This document shows positions 19,901 to 31,708 of a DNA stretch of 64,000 nucleotides, one piece after another. The notes under the pieces are model-generated. The model worked only from the letters and a program-made list of their open reading frames with translations. It made no database searches and was not told the DNA's origin. Numbering within the stretch: the first letter of the stretch is position 1; every line of letters starts with the position of its first letter. The translations under genes were made by a program, and so were the position numbers. Source of the DNA: Malus domestica (lineage: Eukaryota; Streptophyta; Magnoliopsida; Rosales; Rosaceae); the NCBI RefSeq assembly GCF_042453785.1, contig NC_091668.1:27405501-27469500 (forward strand), given 5' to 3'.

Positions 19901-20884
19901 AGATGAAACTTAAGAATGAGTAAATGCGAAGCTTAACCTTTGGAGAGAAGTGTTGGAATCTAAAGGTCTTCGCCTAAGTTCGTCAAAGACAGAGTATATG
20001 GAGTGCAAGTTCAATGTGAATGGAGGCTCAAATAATTTAGGGGTGAGGATTGGAGATCAGGAAGTACCAAAGAGTAACCGCTTTTGCTACCTAAGATCTA
20101 TCTTGCAAAAGAACGGAGAGTTGGAAGGAGACATCAACCATAGAATACAAACTGGATGGATGAAGTGGAAGAGTGCATCAGGTGTGTTGTGCGATTGTCG
20201 TATGCCACTAAAGCTTAAAGGAAAATTTTATAGGACGGCAATAAGGTCAACAATGCTTTGTGGCATGGAATGTTGGGTGGTGAAGCACCAACACATACAT
20301 AAAATGAATAGCAAAGATGATAATGCTTCGTTGGATGTGTGGGCAAATGAGAAATGATAAGATTAGGAATGAGGATATTTGAGGTAAAGTAGGAGTAGCC
20401 GAAATTGAAAGAAAGATGAGAGAAAATTGGTTACAGTGGTTTGGACATGTGAAACGAAGACCTACTAACGGTCCGGTTAGAAGATGCGACTACGAGACAG
20501 AGGTTCAGGGCCGAAGGGGTAGAGGAAGACCTTGGAAGAGACTCTAAGAAAAGACTTGGAGTAATTGGATCTAACAGAAGGCGTAACACAGAACCAAGCG
20601 CAATGGCATTCTAAGATTCATACAACCAACCCCACTCAGTGAGAAAAGACTTTGTTGTTGTTGTTGTATTTGACGAAATTGGTATAATATCATGCATAAA
20701 ATTGGGAATTTGCAGGTTCATATCTATTTTAATAATGACCAACTGATGTTTAGGTCTCTTTTTGGTACTAAATTGTGCCATGTCCTTTGACGTATAATTT
20801 ATGGGTCTGTTTGCCGGCCTTTTAACATCATATGTTGTGTTGCAGATTCCAGGACTCCGTCGGCCATCCCAGCCCAAACCTTGA
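13987..20884 (+). CDS. PME1: Protein phosphatase 2A methylesterase (PME-1), 13 exons
   Basis: Exons fit in phase: 13987-14108, 14219-14303, 14391-14461, 14748-14862, 14973-15052, 15508-15592, 15694-15774, 17017-17111, 17264-17314, 17977-18057, 18930-19002, 19108-19185, 20846-20884; 351 aa. The enzyme removes the methyl ester from the C-terminal Leu of the PP2A catalytic subunit and so controls holoenzyme assembly. It is an alpha/beta hydrolase. Motifs seen: LHGGGYSG (oxyanion region), MDLRGHGKS, the nucleophile elbow GHSMGGS (Ser about 158), the catalytic Asp in VVVDVVEG (about 183) and the His in RHTGHAIQED (about 310). The C-terminus IPGLRRPSQPKP is typical of plant PME-1. The N-terminus has a Gln/Pro-rich stretch. 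Length agrees with plant homologues. Intron 7 (1.24 kb) and intron 12 (1.66 kb) are large; intron 12 carries an RTE LINE fragment. No defect was seen. Confidence 0.92.
17546..17745. mobile_element. MITE-like insertion in PME-1 intron 9
   Basis: gtgcttctgtaggaaacact at the left and aagccttgccgaacagg at the right enclose a short A/T-rich segment with repeated tgcttct and agcactt motifs. This is common in plant hAT-type MITEs. A similar style of sequence occurs at about 48960-49270. The ends are uncertain. Confidence 0.35.
19777..20665 (+). mobile_element. 5'-truncated RTE-type LINE in PME-1 intron 12
   Basis: Translation in shifting frames gives RT motifs: ALVMDEL, then MLFANDIVLIDE, where FADD is expected, so a catalytic Asp is changed to Asn. 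KGLRLSSSKTEYMECKF, MKWKSASGVLCD, MPLKLKGKFYRTAIRSTML and, further on, WFGHVKRRP and GRRGRGRP follow. These are the conserved C-terminal blocks of plant RTE LINEs. Stops and frameshifts interrupt it. The 3' end is the typical ccccactcagtg stretch followed by (TTG)n at about 20652-20665. Confidence 0.82.
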
Positions 20885-21856
20885 ATCAAAAGTTCCGCGA
20901 ATCAATAGTGGCTTTTGGGTTCTATTTGCATTTTTCTTTGGGGAATGTTGTGGGAAGGCATCCCAGTTGACAAAAATGATAATCGTCACTTGAGTTACAG
21001 ATGTATAGCAGTTAAGGAAATGTTTGAAGAGTGGGTTTAGAATAAGGCAATTTTCGAGCAAAGACATTAGAAACCGGTGACATTCCTTAAGAAATAAAAG
21101 TGCGATTTCTAGCAAAGAAGCTAATCTGCATGCTATTTTACTTTTGTACATTCAATTAGTCGAAAACGCAGAAGTCGAGTTCTCAATTTTCTCACTTATA
21201 CTGCTTTGGCCAGTGTGCTGAATTACCGTGAACCCCGAGGCATGTAGGTCAAAGTGCGCACAAGGAGGTCATGCGTTGAGCAGAGAGAGAACAATTTTTC
21301 CTTTTAGTGAAGAATGCTGTGTGCATGAATTGGTATTACGATCTAGTAATATTCCTCTTTCCTCATAAGTGACCAACTACCATACTCTTTTAGTGTAGAT
21401 ATTGTTTGTTCAAAACAAAAAACAAAAAACAAAAAAAAAGTCCTGCATGTAAACATCGTTTTAGAGCCTAACCTCCCTTATTTGAGAGAGCAACGGGTAA
21501 AATATCGACCCAAGTAAACAAATTAAGAGTGACCAGCAAGAGTAGCGATCATTATAAGTTGTTGCTACACACTTTACGAATGTAGCAGTAAATTTATCAT
21601 CAGAAAAACTGGCATTTTTGCCAAATTCACAAGATATAGTCACAGCTTCTAAATTGAATTGAATGTTGTGTTGCCAATTACAGCAACCTCTTCCTACAAA
21701 CACAAAAAGCAAGCTAGACATGCAAACAAGAATTGCAGACCCGGACGGTCCTTTTAAGATTTATTGGCAAAAAAAATAGTACTATCCGCCTTGTGTGAAG
21801 TTACCGCCTCCATATACTGCAAAATGGGAATCGAGGACTAGGAAAATGCAAAAGGT
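20885..21856. other. Region between converging PME-1 and cytochrome c genes
   Basis: The PME-1 3'UTR and the cytochrome c 3'UTR converge here. An A-rich run lies at about 21415-21440. No additional gene is supported; the minus-strand frames here show no domain. Confidence 0.5.
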
Positions 21857-23452
<1,596 letters not shown>

Positions 23453-23491
23453 CTAGAGAGAGAAAGAGGGAAGAGGAGATACAGAGAGAGA

Positions 23492-23506
23492 TTAGGGTTA
23501 GGGTTT
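23492..23506 (-). promoter_or_regulatory. Telo-box in cytochrome c 5' leader
   Basis: On the minus strand the sequence AAACCCTAACCCTAA lies about 50 bp upstream of the ATG. Telo-boxes are known in plant promoters and leaders of translation and organelle-function genes, where they act together with site II motifs. Confidence 0.7.
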
Positions 23507-23620
23507 GCAGACGTGAGATTTTGATTTAGTGACGGAGGCGCACCTCACCAAATGTTCTCTAATTTATTTATTTTCCGCGGATTCTTCCAGACCAAGGTAT
23601 AGGGAACGTGGTGAGCCTGA

Positions 23621-23626
23621 GGCCCA
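23621..23626 (-). promoter_or_regulatory. Site II element (TGGGCC) upstream of cytochrome c
   Basis: TGGGCC on the minus strand, about 180 bp upstream of the ATG. Site II (TGGGCC/T) elements bound by TCP-type factors are established regulators of Arabidopsis cytochrome c genes. Its presence with the telo-box suggests the same coordination here. Confidence 0.55.
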
Positions 23627-23799
23627 AGGTTTAGGTGACGTGGCTAGTGGACCAGATTTTTTCCTTGCGTGATCCGCGCGTGAAGGCCTCAGCCTTTTCA
23701 CATTGAGCGAAAAAAGGGAGCGTCTTCCGACGGAATGCGCCTTTCCCCGCACCCATAAATTCGACGTGCCGTTGCTATTGTTTTTCAATATAAAGGATG

Positions 23800-24057
23800 A
23801 TGCTTACTTAGTATTACGGTGTAATAATTTTTTTTTATTTGTAAATAAGAGATTTTATATTTGATTTTTGTTAAAGATGAATTTGAATTATTTTATTGAT
23901 AACTATAATGCTTAAGGATGGAAAATGCTAAGTAGATCAAATTCTTACATCAAATTTGCAAACCAAATGATGTGGTAATTGATGATTGAACTATTACTTA
24001 AACATTAATTAACGTGTTTATTTCAAACACATATCCTCTCTGGATATATGCAACTGA
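23800..24057. other. A/T-rich intergenic DNA with SINE-like remnant
   Basis: About 23810-23910 (attacggtgtaataa, then atttgtaaataagagatttt and gatttttgttaaag) resembles a decayed copy of the SINE family seen at 4446-4612 and 4738-4915. Nothing else is recognised. Confidence 0.35.
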
Positions 24058-24064
24058 AGACTAG

Positions 24065-24183
24065 GGATCAATGGATTCGGGCTATTGAAATTTGATCCAA
24101 CAACTATAATTATTATAATTTTTAGAGGGGCCCCTGTTTGCAACCGTTAGATCAAATTTTAATGACCCGGATCCATTGATTCC
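24065..24183. mobile_element. MITE with long inverted arms
   Basis: ggatcaatggattcgggcta at the left pairs with the reverse complement of aatgacccggatccattgat at the right; the arms run about 40 bp. It encodes nothing. The general design (GGATC at both ends) is shared with 24758-24967 and 58418-58574. Confidence 0.7.
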
Positions 24184-24330
24184 TGGGCTCCGGTTTCATA
24201 GATCAGGAGAAAATCTATGTTCTTTATTTCCTTATGGTAATACATCATTTGATTTGTAAATTTATTTTAAATATTTAATCTTCTTAGCGTTATCAATCAA
24301 TTTAGAATTGAGTTGGGCATCATTTAAATT

Positions 24331-24611
24331 ATATATATATATATATATATAGAAGGCTCTTGAAATTACTGTTCAGTTTAGTTTTTCTTTGCTTTATTTG
24401 TGGTTCGGGTTATTTACAACAAAAATAAATAAATAACCATTCGGCTCATTTACATAAAACATTTATTAGCATTTTAAAATTTTTATTTTGTTTATTTATA
24501 AGTGTATTTTTTTTTAAATATAGAAAATTTAGAATTCAAATGAGAATTTTAAAGTGCCAATAATAATTATTTATTTATATTTAAAATTTAATATATATAT
24601 ATATATATATC
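24331..24611. repeat. Two (AT)n microsatellites
   Basis: Perfect alternating AT runs lie at about 24331-24350 and 24590-24611 in an A/T-rich stretch with no gene. Confidence 0.85.
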
Positions 24612-24757
24612 ATCTGTTTTTCAAACTTGACAAAGGATGATTAGAGAAATGCTTTTGCAAATTTTGGTTCATTGAAGAAGAAGAATTGAGGAAAAAGTAG
24701 GGAGAGTTTCACCCAGTTTATCCCACTTTACCAATGTTTATTAGGTTAAAAGGGAGA

Positions 24758-24967
24758 GGATCTTCTCCGGATCCACTTTGTGGGGATCCTAAGGATCCCT
24801 AGATTCTAGTTATTCATCGTACACCATGTAATTAGTTTTCGTTAGATACTATTTGTGTTTGATTTTAAATAAATAAAAGTCAAATTATTTCTGACCATAT
24901 GATACACGATGAATGGTTAAGATGTAAGGATGCCAGGATCCCCACAAAGTGAATCCGGATGGGATCC
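24758..24967. mobile_element. GGATCC-family MITE, 210 bp, 33-bp terminal inverted repeats
   Basis: The left end ggatcttctccggatccact and its extension through gtggggatcct match the reverse complement of the right end with four mismatches over 33 bp. The interior contains aaataaataaaagtcaaatt and ccatatgatacacgatgaat, which recur in the related MITEs at 57726-57894 and 60834-61040. A cacccagtttatcccacttt-like block occurs on both sides of the MITE region (about 24711 and 25039), suggesting an older local duplication. Confidence 0.8.
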
Positions 24968-25317
24968 AATTCCAAGTTACACCACCTAACTTACTAGTTA
25001 ACATAGGCTGAATGTATACTAGGATTTGGCGTGGCGCTCCACCCAGCTTATCCCACTTTGCCAATGTTTATTATACCAAATGTTTCACATCGTTATTTCT
25101 CTTAAAATTTACTATAACTTTATAAGAGCTTCAAAAAATATTTTGTAAAATATTACTGACTCGTAATCACTTAAATTTTCATTTTGTACTATCAAATTCA
25201 TTAAAGTACTAAACAATTTAATCAATAGTTTTATATAATATGTTTTATATAATAAATATCTGACATATCTAGCCAACAAACCATGGAGTTCATATGTTGT
25301 CTGAATGAATAGTAGGT

Positions 25318-25434
25318 GTAATTCTTAATACAAATGGTAGTGTAAAGGGAAGTGCGGGTATTGCCACAGGAGGGGGTTTGCTTAGGGATGACAATGGAAG
25401 ATGGATCATGGGTTTTGGACTCAATACAGGAGGA
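25318..25434 (+). mobile_element. L1-type LINE RNase H fragment, part 1
   Basis: The translation LNTNGSVKGSAGIATGGGLL, then RDDNGRWIMGFGLNTG, is the start of the RNase H domain found in plant L1-like LINEs and related sequences. It stops at the insertion of the solo LTR at 25440 and resumes after 27104. Confidence 0.7.
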
Positions 25435-25439
25435 CTATG

Positions 25440-27099
25440 TGTTCGTGGCAGGAATTCCCGTAGGGGATGTTTCCTGGCCAATGAGCACACAAATCCCCTG
25501 GAGGTTCGGCGCCGGTTGAGGGCTGCTGTCGGGCTTCTGCTTTCCTGTCGGGCTTTGTCGGGCAAGTCTCGTCGGGCAAGAACTCGTCGGGCAAGTCTCT
25601 TCGGGTAAGGCTGAAAGAGAAGGACAGCGTTAACTTTGAGAGGTGCCTTTGTGGGGCCTTAGGTGTAGGCCTTAAGGCTCACAATCAAGGTTAACATTGT
25701 AGTGCTCAGGCGTGCCACTGCCATCTTCAGCATGGCAGATGTCGAATGGATGTCAAGTTTTAGTTGTGAATATGCATATGCCCAAGGAACCGTGTTAGAT
25801 ATAACAGGCGCCTTTGTGAGGCCTCAGGTGTAGGCCTTGAGGCTTCCTGTCAAACTAAATCAGCACTTGAGCATATTATATTCGGTCTTTATGGTTGTCG
25901 GGATCTGATAACTATTATATTTCTGATTATCCGAGTCTGCGAGGTAGAGCGAACCCAAATAGGTGCCTTTGTGGGGCCTTAGGTGTAGGCCTTGAGGCTT
26001 CCTATTAGAGTCCGTTCTTATACTCAAACCATTTAGACCGCATAATAGAATGAATCCAGATAAGTGCCTTTGTGGGGCCTTAGGTGTAGGCCTTGAGGCT
26101 TCCTATCAGAATCCATTCCATACTTAAGCGTTCTATGATAATCATGATATAATAGAAATAAAACCAAGAGGTAGGTCGATTACTTGCGCCCCAAGTAACT
26201 TCGGACTTCTCGTTTATCAAGGATTGTCGTGGATGGGTTAAGTCCACATAAAGTTCTTTTTTATGCCTTGAGGCCAAGGACTTTTAAACTAATCAGATTT
26301 ACATGCCTGCGGGCTTAGGACTTGGATCTGATTTAAACACTGAAGATATATTTAAATCGGATCCAAGTACTGAGAAAGCTTCGTCATCGTGATTTTGCTA
26401 GAAACAACTTGCATATAACTAGAAATATACAACATATTGCTAGACTTTAAAGAAAGAGAAGACAAAGACAGAACAAAGCAGGTCGGGCAAGATTAAACCT
26501 TATCAATTAAGGCCGATCGTCTTGCAGGTCCCTATCTTTGTAGTTCTGTCAAGGGTCTGAAAGCTTAGAGGGGGAGAGGGGAATGGAGAATACAAAAGGT
26601 GAATTGATACTACAACAAGTTTGAACAAGGTAGCAGAGCTATTACAAAGGTTAGGAGAAAAGACTATCCCGCGGGGGATGAAGGCTTGAGCTGACTACAG
26701 CTTTGTTTTGAAAGGCAAATCTGACTTTTTGAGCAGAGTTTGTGCTTTTGTTTGTTTGATTGAGTGTCCTTATCTTTGTCCTCTCTTTCTCCTTTTATAG
26801 ACGACTTGGTTTGGCTCCTGTAGCAACAGCTTTGCCCGAATGCGGTCTGAAGGTGATGACTCATCAGTTTTATTACATGTAATGCCCCCATAAAGTACTT
26901 TATGGGCTGTGCAGTCTGATCAGTCTACACCACTTGGTCCTTGGGTAGGTAGGCAAGTGGCCTTTGTGAATTGTATCAAGTCAAAAAAGGCCCTTTCCTG
27001 CTTTCCCAAGTTTCGGCTGGGCTTTGATCTTCTATTCCTCCAGGCCTCCTTTTGGGCCGACTCCATCCTTGGGCCAAAAATCAAGTTTTGATCCAAACA
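25440..27099 (-). mobile_element. Solo LTR, 1660 bp, with 5-bp target duplication ctatg
   Basis: The ends are TGTTCGTGGC and GATCCAAACA (TG...CA). Flanking ctatg lies at 25435-25439 and 27100-27104. It splits an L1 RNase H fragment. A TATA box on the minus strand (CTATAAAAGG, 26791-26800) sets the LTR orientation leftward. No gag, pol or second LTR is present, so it is a solo LTR left by unequal recombination. Inside are four copies of a 45-bp repeat. Confidence 0.8.
25645..26110. repeat. Four dispersed copies of a 45-bp hairpin-prone unit
   Basis: gcctttgtggggccttaggt, followed by gtaggccttgaggcttcct, recurs at about 25646, 25810, 25966 and 26066 with few changes. Each unit contains AGGCCT and short self-complementary ggcctta/taggcc segments able to fold back. 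The spacing is irregular (about 100-165 bp), so it is not a simple tandem array. Confidence 0.8.
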
Positions 27100-27104
27100 C
27101 TATG

Positions 27105-27235
27105 CCCTATGACTGCAGCAAAACCTGAGCTTTATACCATGAGTTGGAAGTGACCTAGGCTGAAGTTCTTTTATTCTAGATGTTATGTTGGAACCAATGT
27201 CCCTATCTCAATGGAGCAAGTAGAGGGTTTCAGAA
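27105..27235 (+). mobile_element. L1-type LINE RNase H fragment, part 2
   Basis: After the solo LTR the translation, with stops and shifts, gives ELYTM, then HELEVT and MLCWNQ, consistent with the AELWA...GLxLAW...E-D part of the same RNase H domain. It is heavily decayed. Confidence 0.45.
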
Positions 27236-27800
27236 ATCTCGTTGTGCATTTAATATTTTTTATATGTAAAAAGAAAAATACACTTTTGAGAAGGAGTACA
27301 AGTGACTCTTTATCATAACGGTGAAAATGTATTGAACCCTTATATAACGGCGTAAGTTTGAATATCGTCGATGACTAATCTAACAAAAACTATTGTTTGA
27401 CAAAAAAGAAATTATAAATGAAAAAAAAAAGGAGAAATAAAAAAGAATTTTGCGAATTGAGCCACAATGTTTCAACATATTGGTGAATGTGGCTTTAGTC
27501 TAGATCACGTCACCACATGAACGTGTAATTAGACGGTGTAATTGACATAGATTAGAGATTAAATGGATACAATTCAGGAAAAAAAATGGAAATTTCAGGG
27601 CTCATTTGCAAATAACCTAAAACTCTGGTGGTGCAAAATGCAGTTTACTAAAATATAAATTGAAAGCCAACGCAAACCCACTTCTGAAAATCTGGAGGAC
27701 TCCACGGTCCATCTCCCAACACCAAACCCTGCTCCTCTGGCAGCTCTCCCCTGTCCCCGTCGCGAGCTCAGTCGCTGTTCACCTTCAACATCTTACCACC
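27236..27800. other. PPR upstream region with SINE-like remnant
   Basis: About 27285-27425 (agtacaagtgactc, atataacggcgtaagtttg, aaaaactattgtttgac plus A-rich tail) looks like another decayed SINE of the family at 4.5-4.9 kb. An A run lies at 27419-27430. No clear TATA box was identified. The frame of the PPR gene is open back to about 27660 but lacks an ATG there. Confidence 0.4.
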
Positions 27801-29309
27801 ATGAAAATGTTCAGGCGTTTCTCCAACTCTCACAATCTCGACTCTTTCTTATCACAATCCACACCCCCATTTCATTCCCCCATTGTTCCTCCCAAAACCC
27901 TAGTCTCACACGAGCCCTCTCCTCCTGGCAATTTCTCCAATTCAAATCTGCCCCACACAGAAGCTGCTTTCTCCTCTCTGAGTTCCTTGATTTCCTTATT
28001 TGGGTCAACCCCATCTTCTCAAAATTCCCAATCTTTGCTTACTATTTACTCACTCAAGCATCAATGTCACGGACGCGTTCAGCCATTTTCCACTGCGCCT
28101 TCCGATGTGTTCGAATCTTCCTCGCCGCCAAGAGCTTCGGGTTCCGATGAGGGTAATCGATTTGGGAATGTGGTTATTGATGGGATTCGACCGGATGAGA
28201 CTTCAAATCAAGTTTTGGAAATTATTGATATGATCAGAATGGGTGAGAGTGATTTGAAGTCCAAGTTGAATTCCATGAATGTAAGTCTATCTCCTGCCTC
28301 CATTACTCGGGTTTTCGAGGTTTTGAATTCTGAAAAGGTACCTGCTTTATGTTTCTTTGATTGGATTAGGGATTCACAACCCATTGGTTGTTATGGGAAT
28401 GAAATATGTAGCTTGGTTATTGATAATTGTGGGTGGGTAGGTGATTACCCTGCAATGCTTCAGATTTTGAAAGACTTTCAATCCGAGGAAATTCGTCTCA
28501 CCCAAAAGGCATTTGGGTTTATATCTCCAAATAAGGCTTCTGTTGTCAAAGTGGTAGAGGTTTTGAATAAAGTAGGTGGACTGTGTCGGGCAACTGGAGT
28601 GCTCTCTTTGATTGAGATGTTTAGTGTCAAGGGTTTATTTGAAATGGCTGAGTTTGTGATGAAGAAAACAGAGAGGAAGAGATGTTATTACATTATAATG
28701 ATCAGAGAAACTTGTCGGAGAAGAAATTTTGGCAGAGCTGTTGATATGCTTGATGAGATGAGGCAAGCGGGTTGTGACCCAGATGCCAAAACTTACAATT
28801 ATCTGCTCAGTAGCTTATGCAAGAACCATAAATTTGCTGAAGCTACTAAACTATATGAAGAAATGCTAGAAAGGAATTGTCAACCTGATGGCATAACCTA
28901 CGAAATATTTATTTTTTACTTATTTAAAGTTGGAAATCTTGATTTTGCAAGACAGTTATTTGATAGAATGATATTGGAGGGTGTTAAACCTCGTGTTTCA
29001 ACACATGCTGCCTTTGTCAAGGGTTATTTTAACTTGCGGAGATATAAGGAAGCATATAATTACGTTGTTGATTTAGCTGCTAAAGACAGTTTCTCTAGCA
29101 GTTCAGTGTACAGCTTGCTGGCAAGGCTTTATATGAAGGAAGGAAATGTAGTCGTTGCCCAAAATATTCTGACCGAAATGATTAATAAGGGTTTTAGACC
29201 AGATTATTCAGTGTATGTGAGAGTTTTGAAACGGCTGTCCAAGTCAGGCAGAAGTGGTTTGGCTGAAGATTTGGAAAGCAGGTTCTCTAGTCTAGCAGGA
29301 ACTGGATAA
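27801..29309 (+). CDS. P-class pentatricopeptide repeat protein, probably organellar
   Basis: An intronless ORF with ATG at 27801 (MKMFRRFSN), 502 aa. The N-terminal region is rich in Ser, Arg and Leu and low in acidic residues, in keeping with a mitochondrial presequence. PPR motifs occupy about residues 295-490: YNYLLSSLCKNHKFAEATKL, then YEEMLERNCQPDGITYEIF, FDRMILEGVKPRVSTHAAF and ILTEMINKGFRPDYSVYVR. Spacing is 35 residues, and no E/DYW editing domain follows. P-class PPR proteins bind single organellar transcripts and affect their stability, splicing or translation. A decayed or divergent repeat region precedes (residues about 130-290). The upstream open frame without ATG is not counted. 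No defect was seen; the RNA target is unknown. Confidence 0.85.
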   Translation: MKMFRRFSNSHNLDSFLSQSTPPFHSPIVPPKTLVSHEPSPPGNFSNSNLPHTEAAFSSLSSLISLFGSTPSSQNSQSLLTIYSLKHQCHGRVQPFSTAPSDVFESSSPPRASGSDEGNRFGNVVIDGIRPDETSNQVLEIIDMIRMGESDLKSKLNSMNVSLSPASITRVFEVLNSEKVPALCFFDWIRDSQPIGCYGNEICSLVIDNCGWVGDYPAMLQILKDFQSEEIRLTQKAFGFISPNKASVVKVVEVLNKVGGLCRATGVLSLIEMFSVKGLFEMAEFVMKKTERKRCYYIIMIRETCRRRNFGRAVDMLDEMRQAGCDPDAKTYNYLLSSLCKNHKFAEATKLYEEMLERNCQPDGITYEIFIFYLFKVGNLDFARQLFDRMILEGVKPRVSTHAAFVKGYFNLRRYKEAYNYVVDLAAKDSFSSSSVYSLLARLYMKEGNVVVAQNILTEMINKGFRPDYSVYVRVLKRLSKSGRSGLAEDLESRFSSLAGTG

Positions 29310-30296
29310 TGTATTCCAGAAAACGCGTTCGCCTTGTTTTCATGTAGATTACCTTCTGGTGTCTGTTTGCCTGTTTGTTCTTTTCCAGTTGAAGTGGTGA
29401 AATCTCCTATTATCGAACCTCCAATTGTTGAAGTGATACTCAAAAGCATTTTTGCTAGATTTAATACAAATCAGTTGAACTTTCTGGTAATTTTCCTCAA
29501 TGATTTCATGTTGCTATGCAGGCTATAAGAATAAAAACATTCTATCGCCTTATTTCTTGGTGTGTTGGACTTGAGTTTCCAAAAGAAGAAAAGGTAATGC
29601 ATTTTGTTATCTCTCTTTTTTTATTTATTTATAGAGTTTCCATTGTTTGGCTGGCATTCTTTTTAGAATACTAGAAATGCAGCTAGGAAGACCTTACATG
29701 TACAACGGGCAGAGGAAGCTGTTTAGGTTGTGTTAGTCAACACCCTCGTCAGCTACATTTTTGCTTCTCACTTGTAATTTTTGTGCAATTTTAAAATATG
29801 TTCAACACTTGGGCTCATGCCTCACTTGGGTTTCAGAAGATTCAAGTGCTGTTGAGTCCTTAATTAGTTGCATTTGTGAGAAATATCGCTAGTTTCAAGA
29901 AAATATTTTTCGACATGGATGTACGTGTTTGTGTTCATCTTATGGATGTACTGTAAAGTACCTGGGGGCTTGGTCATTGGCCAGTTTGAAGTCTTTGGCA
30001 GAGCTTTGTAAATGCAATTCCACACTATCGACAAAGAAACCTATGCAAAGGAGAGCAAAATTGGTTGCAATAGTAGGCAGATTGAGGAGTGATCGTCAGC
30101 TGATTCCAATTGGCGTAGTAATATGACGATTTCTGTTCTATTCTCAATGCATCTTGTGCCATTCTTTTTCAGTGTCTTAACACATATATTCATGTAATGT
30201 GATCGCGAGTCTAGAAACTTTTGATAGTTTGTTTAGTATTTGCAACACAGTGAAAGAAGTTGAGTTCTATCTTTTACCTTTTGAATGTTCCTCTTT
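29310..30296. other. PPR 3' flank, no gene recognised
   Basis: It contains the probable PPR 3'UTR. Pyrimidine tracts followed by CAG or GTAATG steps (about 29520 and 29592) look like splice sites and may reflect 3'UTR introns or remnants of the sequence that brought the RuvB-like fragment. No protein homology was recognised. Confidence 0.4.
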
Positions 30297-30606
30297 TATA
30301 GGTTCACTTGAATTGTATGCTATATGTTTTGAGAATGAGATGGCTTCGATATTAGTTGTTGCTACCAACAGAACTACCACCAGAGGCACAAATTATAGAT
30401 CCCCACGCGGAATCCCTGTTGATCTCCTTGATCGCCTGCGTATTGTTACCACCCATCCTTATACAGAGGATGAAATCCATAAGATTTTGGACACCAGATG
30501 CCAAGAAGTTGAAATGTCGGAAGAGGCAAGGCATTTGTTGACCAAGATTGGTGTTGATGCATCCTTGAGATATGCTATCCATCTCATAACAGCTTCTGCG
30601 TTATAA
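30297..30606 (+). pseudogene. RuvB-like 2 (TIP49b) C-terminal fragment
   Basis: The frame reads ENEMASILVVATNR, GTNYRSPRGIPVDLLDRLRI, PYTEDEIHKILDTRC, EMSEEARHLLTKIG and LRYAIHLITASAL, then stops at TAA 30604-30606. This matches the region around and after sensor I/Walker B of plant RuvB-like helicase 2, an AAA+ ATPase of chromatin remodelling and R2TP complexes. Short deletions are visible by comparison with the family (within ATNR...GTNY and RCQ...EMSEE). The end is truncated and nothing of the N-terminal Walker A part is present. TTTTATAG precedes it and could be an old splice acceptor. A fragment pseudogene is most likely. Confidence 0.75.
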
Positions 30607-30772
30607 ATGTGATGACACGTTCATCATCCTGCTGCGTTAGCCCAATTGATCTTATATGGGACAGTAGTCACCACGGCTTTGGAGAGTTAAAGTCCTGGCT
30701 CAGCATCTCGAGTCTACACAGAAACTCGGAACTGCAACAATGCAGACACCGAGAAACAATGAGTCATCTATA

Positions 30773-30836
30773 CAACAACAACAACAAACCTTTATTTCAC
30801 TGAGTAGGGTTGGCTATATGAAGCTTTATCCCAATA
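30773..30836 (-). mobile_element. 64-bp RTE LINE 3' tail
   Basis: (CAA)n followed by ttcactgagtagggttggct is the RTE 3' end on the minus strand. It is flanked by agtcatctata at 30762-30772 and 30837-30847. Confidence 0.75.
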
Positions 30837-30847
30837 AGTCATCTATA

Positions 30848-31708
30848 TATACAAAAAAATATAATTAGTGAGTTTGCTGGAACAAGACAACGATGGGGAA
30901 GGGAAAGTAAACAAGAAGAGGACATTAGATAGCAAGTGAAATAGAGGTATGGTGCGTTGGTTCCCTTCAAGGATGTGGAAGGGTGGGGTGGGTGGGGGGG
31001 AAGTCTCTTCACTTTGCGAGGGTCAGGAGGTAGGAGGAGGGTGAACTTTCATCGCATGCAGCCTTACATTTGCTTCACAAAAAGGCTATTTTCATGATTT
31101 AAACTTGTGATATTTCAATTACAAAGGAACAACCTTCACTAACAACTATTAACCTTCACAACCAAATATGATAAGATCTTGCATGTTTTGTTAATATTCA
31201 TAGGGAGTTCCGGTGCAAAGTAACTTTTTTGTACTACTAATAAAAGCTCTTAAAGACATCACAATATGACGTGGCGCCTAGCTAGTCTGTTCGAGTTCCG
31301 AAGTTCCAATATCCTGATATCCTAATAAATGTACTATGGTTTCACCGCATACCTCAAGCTGATAAGGCACCCTGCTTTACAAGGATCGGGTGGAACGTCT
31401 ATCGTAGTTAGTTTTAACTTTACGAGGATTGGGTGGAACGTCTATCGTAGTCAATCTTATTCTTATTTTACAAAGAGACTGTTTTCATAACTTGAACCCG
31501 TGTCACAAAAGAACAATATTTCTGTTTCACTGTGCATCGATAACAACACGCATTTCAAGTAATTACTCGTTAAAGAAAAACAATAAAACTTTTAATGACA
31601 TCCATTTACAGAAATTCATCGCTGCGCCATCCTTTAAGGAGAATCGGCTAAAGACAATCCACCACTCACTAAATCCACATCTCTCTTTTTGGACTTTCCT
31701 TGCTAGTT
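30848..31708. other. MATE upstream region with two decayed minus-strand SINE pieces
   Basis: About 31060-31130 (gcagccttacatttgcttca, then caaaaaggctattttcat) and 31440-31520 (ttacaaagagactgttttca, then cttgaacccgtg) are two diverged copies of a common plant repeat. Its minus strand carries a B-box-like CGGGTTCAAG. A short direct repeat, gggtggaacgtctatcgtag, occurs at about 31389 and 31430. G-rich DNA lies at about 30975-31000. No gene is seen. Confidence 0.45.

Noticed and set aside
27660..27800. Longer N-terminus for the PPR protein
   Set aside because: The frame is open, but the first in-frame ATG is at 27801; the upstream part has no ATG start.
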